From: Acanthaster planci
Lineage: Eukaryota; Echinodermata; Asteroidea; Valvatida; Acanthasteridae
Assembly: GCF_001949145.1 (NCBI RefSeq)
Contig: NW_019091431.1
Span: 186,001-250,000 of the forward strand
Direction: 5' to 3'
DNA length: 64,000 bases
The notes under the pieces: model-generated
Database searches by the model: none
The model's input: the letters and a program-made list of their open reading frames with translations, nothing else
Told to the model about the DNA's origin: nothing
Shown: positions 1-13,300 of the stretch, piece by piece
Layout of the letters: each line of letters starts with the position of its first letter
Position numbering within the stretch: position 1 is the first letter of the stretch
Position numbers and translations under genes: made by a program

Positions 1-219
1 AGAAAAATACATCTGTTGGGTTGGATTACATGAATTTGGTTAGCATAATGTGTACTAAAAATAACCGCACATTCCAGATGTTTTAAAAGAAATGCTCTCA
101 CAACAACGCGCAAGTTATTCACTGGAATAAAAAATGTCGAAGTTGGCATTTTCTACTTTGCATTCATGTCAGCACCCACCTCATAATCCTGCTACCTTTT
201 ATCTCTTGTTATGTGTTAG

Positions 220-1540
220 AAGACGCAGCAGACTATGAGATTCCAATCGTGGTTATGGCAGTGTTTGGCAAATTCTGCATTACGTGTAGTTTCGGCGTGG
301 CTTTCCTCTACAGCACAGAGATATTTCCAACACCAGTCAGGTGCAGAATTCATCAGTCATTCATTAGTGATTCCTAAATACCTTTCGACAGTTTCCCTAT
401 TCAACAACGTCCAACTTGACTGTGTATTAACATTTTGATAATGCCCGCTGCGAAAAATGCGCTTGCACCTGGAAACAATTCATTCCTATTGGTCAAGAGT
501 CTGTGTGCGCCACGGCGCGGCACGCAGAACCCACCAAGCACAAGCCAAGTCCGTATAAGGAGATTTTTGCACAAGGAATGTACCATAAAATGGACGGGGG
601 TGTTCGGGAAATGAAAGTAAAATTCTTGTACAAAGTCGATGGAAATTTATCGTATATTGGGTTCTTTTGACTCTCCGACTAAAATGGTATTTATGAATGG
701 GAATAAGCATGTACTTTGTGGGTCGTTTGATAATGACCTGATAACGCTGACAACCTCATAACGACTTCGCTTGCGGTTCGAGTATTACTTTTATTCCCTT
801 ATAATATCAAATGATTTCAAAAAATCCAGAAAGAAACACTTGATAATGAATTAAAAACAAAGTGAAACTATAATGGGGATCCAAGGGGGTTCTCGTAAGT
901 TTCAGTGTTCACATTATTTCCTCAATCAAAATCATCTTCAAAAAGTTGCATAACAAGGATAAATCGAACGCCAATTACGTTTTGGATCTTTTCCCTGTCA
1001 GGAATATCGGTTTTGGCATGTCGTCGTTCTGTGGACGAGTTGGAAGCATTGTTGCACCGTTTGTTGTGTACCTTGTAAGTAGCAAAACTTGCCTGCTCGC
1101 GAGTATTAAAATATTCCAGAACAACTACTCCAAGTTTATCCAGCGCCTTTTGTCCAGGAATTTCCCATGAATCGACCTTGTGTGCGTCGGTTATATGCAG
1201 TGGTATCAATGCCCTTGACTTTGAGCAACGTACCGAAGCAAAATTGCAATCCTTTTACTTTACTGATGTATTTCAGGACAAAGTGTCTCACTTCATCCCT
1301 CTGAACATCTTTGGAGGTCTAAGTCTTCTAGCTGCAGGACTGGTTCTCGTTCTACCGGAGACAAGAAATAAACCACTCCCCGAGACTATCGAGGAAGCAG
1401 AGAGTCTAGGTCGAATGACATCACCCAGCAACCGAGGCAGTGCAAGCAAAGATGTAACATCAGTGCATGGGGAGACCACTGGCCCTCCTAACAATGGGAT
1501 GGTGAATGTTGCTATGCAGGACGAAAATGATTGGCTGTGA
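220..1540 (+). CDS. SLC22-family organic ion transporter, 3' three exons (gene SLC22-1, partial)
   Basis: Last three coding exons of a major-facilitator SLC22 transporter, a plasma-membrane carrier of organic cations, anions or carnitine. Exons are 220-340 (acceptor TTAG, donor GTGCAG), 1002-1074 (donor GTAAGT) and 1277-1540 with stop TGA at 1538-1540. The first encodes a membrane helix ending in EIFPTPVR, the second begins NIGFGM, and the third has the family tail LPETRNKPLPETIEEAE followed by a hydrophilic cytoplasmic end. Exon lengths 121 and 73 nt and their phases match the equivalent exons of the two complete minus-strand paralogues nearby. Upstream exons lie before the window. It faces tail-to-tail with the next gene. 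The family call is secure; the substrate cannot be told from sequence. Confidence 0.88.
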
Positions 1541-3496
1541 GAGATAGCAAATATGGAGCCTAGCTAGGAATGTGATGTAACATTCAGTCTTACGATTGCT
1601 GATCATAGAAGTATAGAATTGGGATAGTCTGATGTAACGAAACCGTTAAAACGACTTGGAGTTGGGCTAAGCTATTGTGTTTGTCGAAGAAATGGGTTGG
1701 GTGAGCCTTGGGGAGGATTTAGACAGTGGGGCTGGGGGACAAAGGAGTGCATTGACATTACTCAATGCAAGACGTGAAAACGGACCGTCATTGGGCACTG
1801 TTTCGTTTCGTTTCCGAAATATACTTCCAAGACTTGAAAAGAGATCTTTATATTGCTCGAGTTGCAGATATACCGCTAAACGACTTATGTGTGAAAAAAC
1901 TTCAGAACTTTTTAGTATGTTATGTTTTTAATTAGGCGTGGTATTTCCGTCAATATATACTGGACGAATTTGGATAATTACGCGAATCATTTAGGTGTGT
2001 TAGAAAATCACCTCATTTATTATCATATATAACCAATGGTAAAAATCGCGATTATGACAGTGTGAAACTTTTTCTCCTTTTTAAGTGGCTTTTCAGTCAA
2101 CGTGGAGCCCACAGAATATTTAACAGATTTCTTTCGCCATTTTTTCGTTAACACAGAAGAAAATGATCAGGAGAACTGGCGTACACCTGCTGAAATGTCA
2201 GTAACGTGTCACAATCGGTTCAATTTCACCCCCTGTATTCTTTGCTTTTAAGTGTATATAAGATTTTTAAAACATTTTACGCACGCAGAAATACGTAAAA
2301 TAGCATTACATGTACTGTCATGTTTGGATGTGTTTACTCATCCTATAAGTTGTCAGGAGTATAATCGTATATAGGCCTACTAGTTGTGTTCATGTATGCA
2401 TTCATTACAGTAACTGAGTTTGGTCGGTGTTTATATATCAAAAGTGCGATCAAGTTTTATACGGGGTAAGTGAAATGCAAATATTGCTGCTATTCCTGTC
2501 ACTAAGCTTTCCATGGAACTATAAGTGAAGAAAAAAAAGTTTGTAATTTATGCAGAGTGAGAGCGAATTTAAATGGCAGTATTTAAAAAAATTTCTCCAC
2601 ACAAATATAACAATTCAGTAATGAATGAAAATGGAAATCGGAAATGTCAAACGCTACCCTCGAAAAATTAATAATCGTCACAATTTTTCCTTGTATAAGG
2701 AATGTTTATACAACACGTGTTATAAAAGACATTATTGAATCATTATTTGAATGTTTTATATTTTGGAGTGACGTGTCAATTTTATCCAAAAGAATCATCC
2801 ATTTATTTCTTGTCTTAAATCCTGTATTTTATCAAATATAGGATAATTCATTCCTTACCATTCTGTCGGAAATTTTTTTGGTTTTTTTTTTTAAGCTACA
2901 TAGCTTTAACTCAAAAGGGGCCTAAATAATGTAAGGTTATCCATTACGGGGGAAATTTTTACCAATAAATTTTCATGTTTGAAACAATTTCCAAATTGTG
3001 AGGCAAACCCCAGGCAACCTTTTTTTCATAGGAGGGACCCACTGAAAAGATATCCTTACTACAAGACTAACCATTGCATTGCAAACCCTTCCGAATGTTT
3101 TGCAGGGGAGGGGGGAATTTAAGGTAAATATATAAACGCCCATCAATGACATTTCTATCAATGAAATACCAAATGAAAGGATCTTTATTCTATTATTTTA
3201 GAAAATGTATGTTTCCTGAGGAATTGTTATAGTCTTATAGTTCCCATCAACTAATAAGCATAAATATACATAGTAGCATGTGCTTCAAAGTTTCTTCCCT
3301 GTTTATTTATATCTAATATCACGTATTACGTGATAATAGACTGAAATTAAACTGAAACAAAAGCTTTCTGAAACCTACTGTCATTTTGATTTTACGTCCA
3401 CTTAATTTTCTTGGACAGAATCAAAACTTCCCCACTATTAGCCATTAGGCTCAGCAATTTCAGTAGTTGTTTCACTTTTATTGAAAACGGTAAATA
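1541..3496. other. Intergenic region between convergent SLC22 genes
   Basis: About 2 kb of AT-rich DNA holding the 3' flanks of two convergent genes. I see no coding region with family features. On the minus strand AATAAA hexamers lie near 3184-3189 and around 3300, downstream of the stop of the minus-strand transporter, and could serve as its poly(A) signal. Confidence 0.5.
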
Positions 3497-6400
3497 TTAC
3501 ATTGCATCGTCTTCGATGGGACCATTCACAGTTTCAGTTAGAACATATTCTCCATGTATATCAGTTGTTTTCGGCAGTTTCTTGCCGATATTTTCTGCAT
3601 CTTCTATCGACTCTGGAAGAGGCTTGTTTCTCGTTTCAGGAAGAATGGGGACCAACATGGCTGAAATAACACACAGGACTCCAAAAATACTGAGTGGAAG
3701 GAAAGATACAAACTCATCCTGCAAGAAGAAAAAGATGAAAGGAATTTTCAATACAGAGATTTAATCGGCCCATGTTTAGGTTACCGGTGGAAATTCTATC
3801 ACCAAGAAAGGCCAAATTCGTCGTCTAATTTTGAAAGGTTTAACTTGAAGTTAAACTCACCAAGTAAATGATGAATGGTGCTACTGTCAAACCGACACTT
3901 CCACAGACAGCTCCTACCCCAAACCCAATATTCCTAAGATGAAAAAACAAACAAAATTAAACAAACCAAACAGAAACAAAAAAATCAAATGAGTCAAATT
4001 AATTTACACCTGACACGGAAATCATATACTTTGTAAAAAAAAATACATCTACCTGGTTCCCATATCTTAATAAACTTACAAGCTTATTGATATTAGTAAG
4101 AGCAAATTTAGATTCGAATTTATCTTAGCTCAACAAAAAATAATTTCTGTGAAGAGTTCAGGCAAACACTTAGTAGGCCCTACAGATAAACTTACCTGAC
4201 AGATGTGGGCAAAATCTCCGTGCAGCAAATTATATTGATGGAATATGCACAGACAATGAAGAGTTTAACCAACATGGCTGCCACGATGATAACTGTACTT
4301 AAATCAGTGCCATCAACTACGGGGAATAGATACAAAAATCAGTCATTCAAACGATCAGTTAAAAATTAAATTGATTATGCTAACTTTTGCAGGCAAATAA
4401 TGCACTAACCTGTCCGATTTGGCAGACATGCCGTTGTTATACTAGCTACTCCAGAAAGAAGAAAAAAGAGTCCCAAAGATTTGCGGCGACCCCACCTAAA
4501 CGAAAGGTCAAGGTTGACAAATGCATCTTAAAGTGTACCTGCAATGAATTTTTCTTCGACACAATTTTTTGCATCTTTGTACTTTTCTTCAAAGTATGAA
4601 AACTCTTACACACTCCTATTTGGTTAAATGCGTTGAAAAGTGGTCACTTTTAAACAATCAAAATTATCCATGTTTTCCCAGAAAACTGAGGGCGTTGTAT
4701 CTATGAAGTCATCAAGGGAAGATATGGTTCAGTGCACAGGTACTTCTGATTAAATTGCGAACCCAGAATTTACCTACTAAATAACATTTCTGAGAGATGG
4801 ATTGATGGTTTCTTACTGCTATGCACGTAAACAATGAACCAGCAAAAATGAGAAAACGTAGTCCAGTAAAATTTACAAAAACGCAGGGCTTTTTGTGTAT
4901 AAACCAACGTGACATTGAGGCTTCTTCCTGAGATGACATCACAGTTTTGCTCATGAATATAGAAATGTTCATTAGCATAAAACAAAAAAGGCATTAAAAT
5001 ACCCTTGGAAATGGGGAAACCAATGTTGAAAATAAGGTTTACTGAGGCACAAAGGTGCATTTTACGGGTTTGTAATAAAAAAATGATTACAGCTACCCTT
5101 TAAAAAATTATAGAAAAGTAAAGTCTCCATATACATGTATTTACACGTTTTCTGCCCCCACATTACAAGCGCTATGCTTACTTTACCCACGCTAAAATAA
5201 AGTGTGACTTAGCTCCCTTTTTAATATTAATAAGTCGAAGTCAATTGAGTGTTGAAGACCATACTTAAAATTTCGTCAAAAATACGTTTTCTTGATAAAC
5301 GTTCACGCGCAGGTATCATACAAATCAGTGACAAAATAAGAGATGGCAAACCTACCTATTCATGGTGAAGTGAATGATGATATAGCCTGGAATTTCTGAT
5401 AAAGCAAGGAACAGGAAATTTGCATATTTGTTTCCAGCAATATGTGAGCTGTTTAGTGAACCTCCGTAGTAAGTCAGTAAACTAACGAACCTATGGCAGA
5501 AAAAATACAATTCTCATATTAAAATTGAAAAATGTATTTGTAGTGAAAATAATGCATTCTAACAGAAAAACAGTAAGCATTTAATTCATACTTACCAGAA
5601 GAAAAAGACAATGCAGACATTTAACATGACCCTTCGGTTTTTAAAGACATCGCATATTGTGCATTTCTTTTGACTCAGCTGTGGTATCATTTGATCAATC
5701 TTGTCGCTGTTACCCTCGCCAAGCGGCGATACTTCTTCGATGTCATTAATTAAAACGAAGCCACCAAAAGGGGGCGCTACACCATTCCAACGTGCCATCT
5801 TTTCAACAGTCCTTTGCGCATCACCAAGTCGGTCGTTGGAAAGTAGCCAACGCACAGATTCATCCAATATTCTGTTGTAAGGAAGGGATTGCTCTTATTT
5901 TGCGGTAAACTTATTTTACACCTTCAAAATCAGCGTTAGACCAAAAATTTAAGCTTTATCAAAAGTCATGATGCCTCATTGTTCATAGTATTACTTACCG
6001 TCACGATGGTCGAGGACCAGAAGAAACCCAGGCCTTGTCATAATTTTAAATTTTCATTACGGTTTATCATATCCCACATGCTCGTTAACTGAATCGGTAA
6101 GAATTAGAACTTGAGCATTATTCCTCTTTGCATTTATCGCACATATTGATACATGTACATTGTTTAGGAAAGCAAGTTGTGGGTGGGCTATATAATTTTC
6201 AAAGCATAGTTCACTCAGTGGTGGCTTTCAAGTGAAATCAACAAGATCACATACAACCACAACGGCGCCGCCAGCAGGCATGGTACAGAAATGGCCAACT
6301 GTAGATGTCGCCATTGGCGTAAGGCATACGCGATAGGTGCCAGTGCTGCTGAACCTAAACCCCAGAACAAAGCGTTGAGGCTTCCTGCTAAGGTTCGACA

Positions 6401-8317
6401 AGGCGCCGGAAACATCTCCATTATCATGACGAACTGAACTTGGTTGTAGCCCTGAAAGAAGACAACAAAACAAGACTAAATGCAAAGAAGAAGAGATCGA
6501 GTCTATAGCTTTGTTCAGCATTTCAGACTGATGAAAAGAAGATTCATTGAAAATGATATTTGGTAAAAGTTTAAATGAAATATTGGACAAAAGATTTTAA
6601 AATCGCAATACCCTTTACCACTATTGCACTGGTGCCAGAGGCGACGAAATAACCATCCTCAGAAATCTTCCACCCACTGCTTTAAAAGAAATAACCCACT
6701 AGTCTGAAAGTATAATTGTTAGTTCTACATACCTGTGAAAAGAGACCGACCAGAAACCACAATATAACAACACCTGGATAGGTCCAGACGAAAGATACCA
6801 CAATTCCAAACACACCATTAGCTAGGCAAGCGCCTAAGAGAACAATCTTCCTGCCGAAGACGTCCGAAATATAGCCGAAAACTACCGAACCCACAAGCAT
6901 GCCGACGAGGAAAATGGATTGCGCAGTCTCAGCCAATATTTTCCGGTTACAGACAAGATCAAACTGCACAGAAATGAATAAAAAAAACTCGTGATTTGTT
7001 TGTAAATTGTACAACATTGTCCAACTGTAAAATTCCTTGCAATGATGGATAGCGTTTAGCAATTTAACACCAGGAACCAGACGTGTAAATGTTAAGCCTC
7101 TGAAAGATAAACATTACAAAATTGTGGTTAAATGCTGAAGAATAGAGGCAACAGGACATGATCTTAAAAGGACGAAAGAAAAAGAAAAGTATGGAGAATG
7201 TATTCATCAAACTGAAAAAACAGAGATTACAGAATTTTCACTACAAACGTGATGTAAGCATCTTGGCATAATTCACAAAACGAAATGTTTCCAGGTAAGT
7301 CTGACGAGAGCATCTGAAAACATGCGAGCCACTCTACATGTGTATTACTGTTTCTGTTTTTGTTTTTCGATCACCTCTTCAACTCCACACGTCGGTTTAA
7401 ATTTTCTAGCTTTACATTCTGATTGAAATAACCTGGTCATTTGTATCCTGAGACACTGTGACACACAAGTAGGAGATAGCACAGCGATGGGTCAGAAAGA
7501 CATCTGAGGACCTATTATATCGGTATCTTTTGAATAACTCAGTGGATCGCAAATTCTCGCCAATTTCACAGCCATGGGGGAATTAGGGCATTTACCATCT
7601 CCCATTTGTAACAGGTGTACCCTTTCCTTCGTATCTGCCCTTTCCACGGGTGCCCTTTTACACAGTACCCTTAATTTGCAATGATGTTATGTATGAAATA
7701 CGGCCATGACAAAACTTAATGACGCCTATTGTCTGATATAACTTGGAAAAAGTTAAACCTTGAAACAAAGTCCCTCTTTGCACATTACCCCCTGCAAGTC
7801 GAAATGACCACGGACAAGACAAAACCTTCAGCATCATCGGGAGGAAGTTGTCGTTCACATGTCAGAGGCCAATACATGTACATGTACTTACATCGGTGAC
7901 AATGGTGGATTCATTGTACAATGTATGATATTCCCACTCCATGCATGACTTGCTCACGGCAGCAAATGCATCAGCATCCGTCGTACATTCGAAATCAGAA
8001 ATGTTGGATGGCTTATCATCACCCCCGAAGTCCGTAACGTTTGATCGTTCCAGTGAATGATTATTTTGTTTCATCCAATCTGAGTAATCAACATCGCCGG
8101 CAGATTTTCCATTCCTCCCGGCAATCAGCGCTCCGAGGTTAGTGCTCCAGCGCAGGCAGTGGCGAGACTGAGGTCGGTCTGCCAGAAATATCAATCCCAT
8201 CATATGCCAAGCAGGAAGCCATGTACCGAGGATAGTGATGACAACACTCATTATCATCTGATACCTGCCATACTTGCCGATGTACTGGAGAACATCATCT
8301 AGACGGGATGCTGCCAT
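3497..8317 (-). CDS. SLC22-family organic ion transporter (gene SLC22-2, complete, 588 aa)
   Basis: Nine exons on the minus strand: 8317-7892, 6963-6733, 6451-6255, 5871-5596, 5490-5356, 4495-4410, 4316-4196, 3933-3861 and 3718-3497. Together they make 1767 nt, open throughout. The start is the ATG at 8317-8315 (MAASRLDD); the longer open frame upstream begins only with TTG. Features in order: N-terminal LDDVLQYIGKYGRYQ and TM1; a large extracellular loop (about residues 35-140) with Cys and N-glycosylation sequons such as NHS and NVT; MFS motif A GYISDVFGRK near residues 172-181; a cytoplasmic loop with RWLLSNDR; and the C-terminal LPETRNKPLPESIEDAE. Length is usual for SLC22 (about 550 aa). 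All donors are GT; that of exon 3 is GTATGT. Family secure, substrate unknown. Confidence 0.92.
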
Positions 8318-10319
8318 ATTTACCCTCAAACTCTGTGTTGCTGACTAACCTGCCAGTCAGACCTGCGCTCGTTTCGGGTCAAATGGCCGTTTTTACTAAA
8401 ATACCTGGGGCGTATCGGCTGCTGCTGCATAATTTTACATCGACGCTTTTAATGGAGTCTGCCCACGTATTTGCGCATGTTTAATCGGAAGCAATTTGTT
8501 CAAAGGAATAATAGCGTTGGTGGGTTCGGCATAAGTAATTATTCTTTCGGGTTAATAATAAAAACTTCTAGATGCTTCCCTATCTCTACTGCACCTGTCA
8601 CCAATAAATTGACCTCAAAATGCCAATATGAAAATGAAGCCAGTGATTGAAAGACAAATTACAACTGGTCCGCTACTTCGCTCACTTATATGGGTAATTC
8701 CAGAAATTAAGGGTCCATTTTTTCCTGTCCCTGTCACATCTGACACAGGATTTTTGTAAGTTCAGAACACATTTTCTAATTCCCGGGAGTGATGAATTAA
8801 TACAAAGTACCTGCGAGACAAATAGAAATAGTTTGAAATCAATTCCGTTGACATTTCCATGTCACATAACAAAGGTCAGATCTTACAGGGACACGAAAAT
8901 GTCCCACTTTTGGACCCCTAATTTCTGGAATTACCCCTATCAATTCTGAAGGGGGAAAGAATGTTTCAATTACTCTGAATTTTCAACAACTTCCTTCAAA
9001 TTCGTGGTGTGCATAGCTGTCTTGATGTTCGTGTTCCTCTTTCTGACTGCAGGGGTGTGAGTGGCCACTTAAATTCAACGCTGAAAACGGCAACAAGCTG
9101 AGATGTAAGGAAGTCCCCATACGTTTGTACACAGCAGGTGCACAAAAAAGCTGAAATTGAGGGTCAACATCTAAATAAAAAAGCTGCAATCAGCTAAAAA
9201 GCTAAATTCTCACACCCCTGATACTGTTAATCAAAAAAGTATTGGCACGAGTGTGGTTTTTTTTGGGGGGGGGTAACGTTAGTTCCTTGCAAGTTTTTCC
9301 AGAAAGATCGAGCCAGACTTCTAGAAAAAAATGGAAACAAAAGCCCATTTTTAGTTAGAAATGTTTATGGTCATTATAGTTGCAAGCATATTGCAGTATC
9401 ATATTTAATCACAAATTAAATAATTTCTTACCAGGAAAAGTTAACATATCATAGGAATATAGTTTTCCTTAAAAAAAAGGAATATAATTTTCCACTAAAT
9501 ACAAAACCACATGTGTAACAGTAAAATATTACAATAATTCATCCTGTGCTTAGTAGATGGTTCATCTGCGCAATTCTTCTCATGCGTGACGTGCAAATGC
9601 AAAAGATGACCTAAATGGACCTTTTGCCAGGCAGCAAGCAAATGTTATTAACTTGTTCATACAACAAAATCTCCAAATGTTAAGCTACATTCGAATAGTC
9701 AATTCACTTTCAGCTGCCAGACAGTAGCACATTCGAGGAATGTTTCCCTCTTTCTTTGTGATATACATGTACATGTATATCTGTACGTGCCTTACCAACG
9801 TCTTTTTCAATTATACATTTCTACAATTGTTATAACAAAAATTACAAAACAAATAAATGCAGATTTTTTTCCATGAACATGTTTTGAAATGTAGGTGAGA
9901 AACTGTTCAGAAGTCAACAGTGTGAATGCCCATTCCTTGTTCAGAACAGTTACACAGTTGAAAATATACTCTTTACAAAGCATTGATCTTACATTCTCAT
10001 TGTCATCAAATTAATTATGCCTTTTGTCGTTATGCCAAAAACCTTCCTGTGGAACCAACAAGAATGCTTTATTCAAGAAGACTTTTAACGACAGAATTTC
10101 GTCTCTTCAGAAAGACAAAGCTAATTACAATTTAAAAAATGCAGAGTTGGCGGTACAAAAATAGCCAATGTTAAAAATTTATAAACAACAATTAGCACCA
10201 AAAATTCTCTCTTTGTGCTAAGCTTTGACTGAACCCAATGCATTAATACACCACTATATTAGCAATACAGAGTACAAAGAGAGGGTTTTATCATTAACCT
10301 TACTCTATCAAACTTCTCC
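8318..10319. other. Intergenic region between SLC22-2 and SLC22-3
   Basis: Upstream flank of SLC22-2 and downstream flank of SLC22-3. It contains one MITE (8692-8936) and otherwise AT-rich DNA with short TACATG runs near 9768. I see no credible coding exon. Confidence 0.5.
8692..8936. mobile_element. MITE with GGGTAATTCC terminal inverted repeats
   Basis: The left end reads GGGTAATTCCAGAAATTA followed by AGGGTCCA. The right end reads TGGACCCC followed by TAATTTCTGGAATTACCC. The two are near-perfect inverted repeats of about 26 bp around a 190-bp core with no coding capacity, typical of a non-autonomous DNA transposon. The target-site duplication is not clear (flanks TTATAT and CTATCA), so the superfamily is not assigned. 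Confidence 0.7.
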
Positions 10320-13300
10320 TTACACTGCTTCCTCTTCCTCAGAGAAGTCTGTCTGCCTATAGTCACCCTTCTTGTCCCCTTGATCTGGCACATGGGTCCT
10401 CCTTAGATGCCTTCCTCTACCCAGATTTTTGGCATCTTTGATTGTTTCAGGGAGGGGCTTGTCCTTTGTCTCAGGTAAGATTGGAACAAGAAGGGACGCA
10501 GTGATGCTCATACCTCCAAAGATCGTCAGGGGGATAAAGGAGGCAAAGTCACCCTAACGAGCAAGAAACAAAAGGTGAACCAAAACCATCCATTAACCCT
10601 AACCCACCTCAATCCTCCGGGTTGTTTTGGAGGATTTTAGAGGATAGAGGATGAATGATGATTGAAGCATGGAGGATTTCGGAAGACTGAGGATGACTGC
10701 TGTTTTTGAAGGTGGGCAATTGGAGAATTTTGGAGGATTGGGGATGTGCCCTTGTGAAAAGGCCCTAGTGGGTTAGGGTTAACTGTGAAAGGAAAGTATT
10801 TGCTCCAGGACTCTAGGGATAGAATGACTTTTATATTTGTTGAATAATCTGTCCTAAGATGTGGGGTATTGGTTTAGCTTTCCATACATGCCATAAGTTT
10901 CTGACAATCAAAGATTGGCCACGACTTTCTATTAACCATAACCTGCCAGAATCATCCAAAATCCTTTCCTGCAAAGGAAAGGAATTCGGAGGATTCTGGT
11001 TACTTGGCAGTTGAACCATTGGAGGATTTGGCAGGAATTTGGTTACATGGAGTTTTGACTCTTAGAGGAATATGGAGGAATCTGGCTCTCAGGCTCAGCG
11101 TACCACATGAGGATTTGGGAGGAATTTGGTTACTGGGATTTAGATTTTGGTAGTTTTTGGTACAGACTAGATTTTGGTACATTTATTGTATGTGTACTTC
11201 CTAAGGGCTCTGAAAACCTTGTTTGTGTGTGGTAAACCACTTACATGTATGCCCCTGATATTCACCAGGGCTCTGTAGCTCACTCAATCAAGCAGGGCAT
11301 ATGGTGACCTGAAACCGCCTCTTTATCTGTGGTGTTCACGGTGATTTTTTTTAGTGGCCCTGTGCAAGCCAAAACATGAGCCATAAGGGCAAGTGACCCA
11401 CTGGTGTCAGCATGCCACAGCTGCTGGACCGACAGGGAACTTTCCACAGTGGTGCGCTCAATGAGTTTTGTTTATTCATAGTGCCAGCAAAGGAGTAAGG
11501 GTAGCTTTTGTAGTCCAGAATCGAAGAATTTGGGCGGATTCTGGCTCCGAGCAGGAAACTTAGGGCTGGGGGTTAGGGTAAGAGAAAAAGTGAATAAAAA
11601 GAACTACATGTATCACTCACCAAATAAAGCACGAAGGGAGCGATGACTGTGCCTAGGTTGGCAACAACTGCTCCAATTCCAAACCCAATATTCCTGTATT
11701 GAATGATACAAGCAAAAGGAAACAGAAGCATCATGTAACCAGATGAGAAAATCATGGAGCAATGGATAACTAGTCTGAAAGGGACTAGTCAAGAAATTAT
11801 GGAAGCTCGAGGTTGTTGGCCGCCATGAAAGACTTTAATAATATAACCAACGTTTAGTGGGCTATTTGTGAACCAAAATGTTTCCAGTTGTCATTTATAC
11901 ATCTGCCAATGATATCTGCAACAGAGTATGCATAAGTATGTCAGGGAACATGTATTTGTCCCTCTAAACCTGGACCTTACTCACCTGACTGGCGTTGGGA
12001 AGACTTCAGAGCAAAATATTAAATTGATGGAGAAGGCACACGTAATGCAGAGTTTTGCAAGGATCGCCATGACAACAATGGCAGCAGTCAAATCAGCTCC
12101 ATCTTCTGAAGATAAAGCAATGAGGGTCAGAAAACTAACTCAAAGATATTCAGCATGCTGTATTCAGCAATTAGGCAACTGTTTATTAAATGAAAATAAT
12201 TAAATTCTGTACTAAAATCCAAATTTTTGCTATAAAAGTATTTTATCTTACCTGTTTGTTTTGGCAGAAATGCAGTGGTGATGCTTGCCAATCCAGAAAG
12301 GAGGAAAAATAACCCCATAGAAGGGCGCCGACCCCACCTGAATTGGTTACAGGAAAGAGAGTTAGACAACGAAGCCTAAAACAGGCTTGAGACAAAGGCT
12401 TTGACTAAGGTTCAGCAAAAGAAAATCAGTGCATGCAATCTATGTCATCTTATCCAGCAGTTGACAGTAAGCCAAGCAGTAGGCTTCAGAACAATGGAAT
12501 ACAAGAGGAATCATACAAGGGAGTTACCTCAAGACAGACAATGATAAGAAGGGAGACTTACCAAGTCATGGTAAAGTGAATGATAAAGAATGCTGGAATC
12601 TCAGCCAATCCTAGGAAGAAGAAGTTAGCATACTTATTACCAGCAAGGTGGGCGCTATTTAATGAGGCTCCATAATATGTCATCATACTCACAAACCTGA
12701 AATAAAATACAAAAATGAAAACAATTAACATCAGAAGTTAAAAGCATATCTCAACCTTGAAAAGATTTCACGAAACTGATAACATATATTTTGGTAAAAT
12801 GGATATTCTTCACATGGTGTTTACTGAAAACCACTTGCTTTGTGTACGACCATAATGCACATCTTCAAATCCTATTTAATAAAAAATGCTTTAATATTCT
12901 AAATAATTAATTCAATTATATATTTACATTTTATTAATTTAATACTTTACTTTTCCCTAATGTTGATATTTAACATCAGCATAATACTTACCAACAGAAA
13001 TAGATGATGGCAGTATTTAGTAACAGTTTCCAGCTCTTAAGGATGTCAAGGTAAGTACACAGTTTCTTCTCCTCTGCCTCATCACGTTGGGAAGTCATCT
13101 CTGAAGTCTCACCGTTCTTTTCTTTGTCAAGAACAACTTGCTCATCAGCCTCTTGGCTTAACACAAATCCGCCAGGAGGGGGCGCTGTTCTATTCCACCT
13201 TGCCATCTTGTTCAGTATCTGAAAGGCTTCATCAAGACGTCCCTTTGCTACTAACCACCTTACAGAATCATCCAGGACACTGTTTTACGAAACAATTCAT

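Noticed and set aside
9768-9780. TACATGTACATGTA runs here and at many other places
   Set aside because: Simple short microsatellite-like sequence common across the window; no specific function supported.
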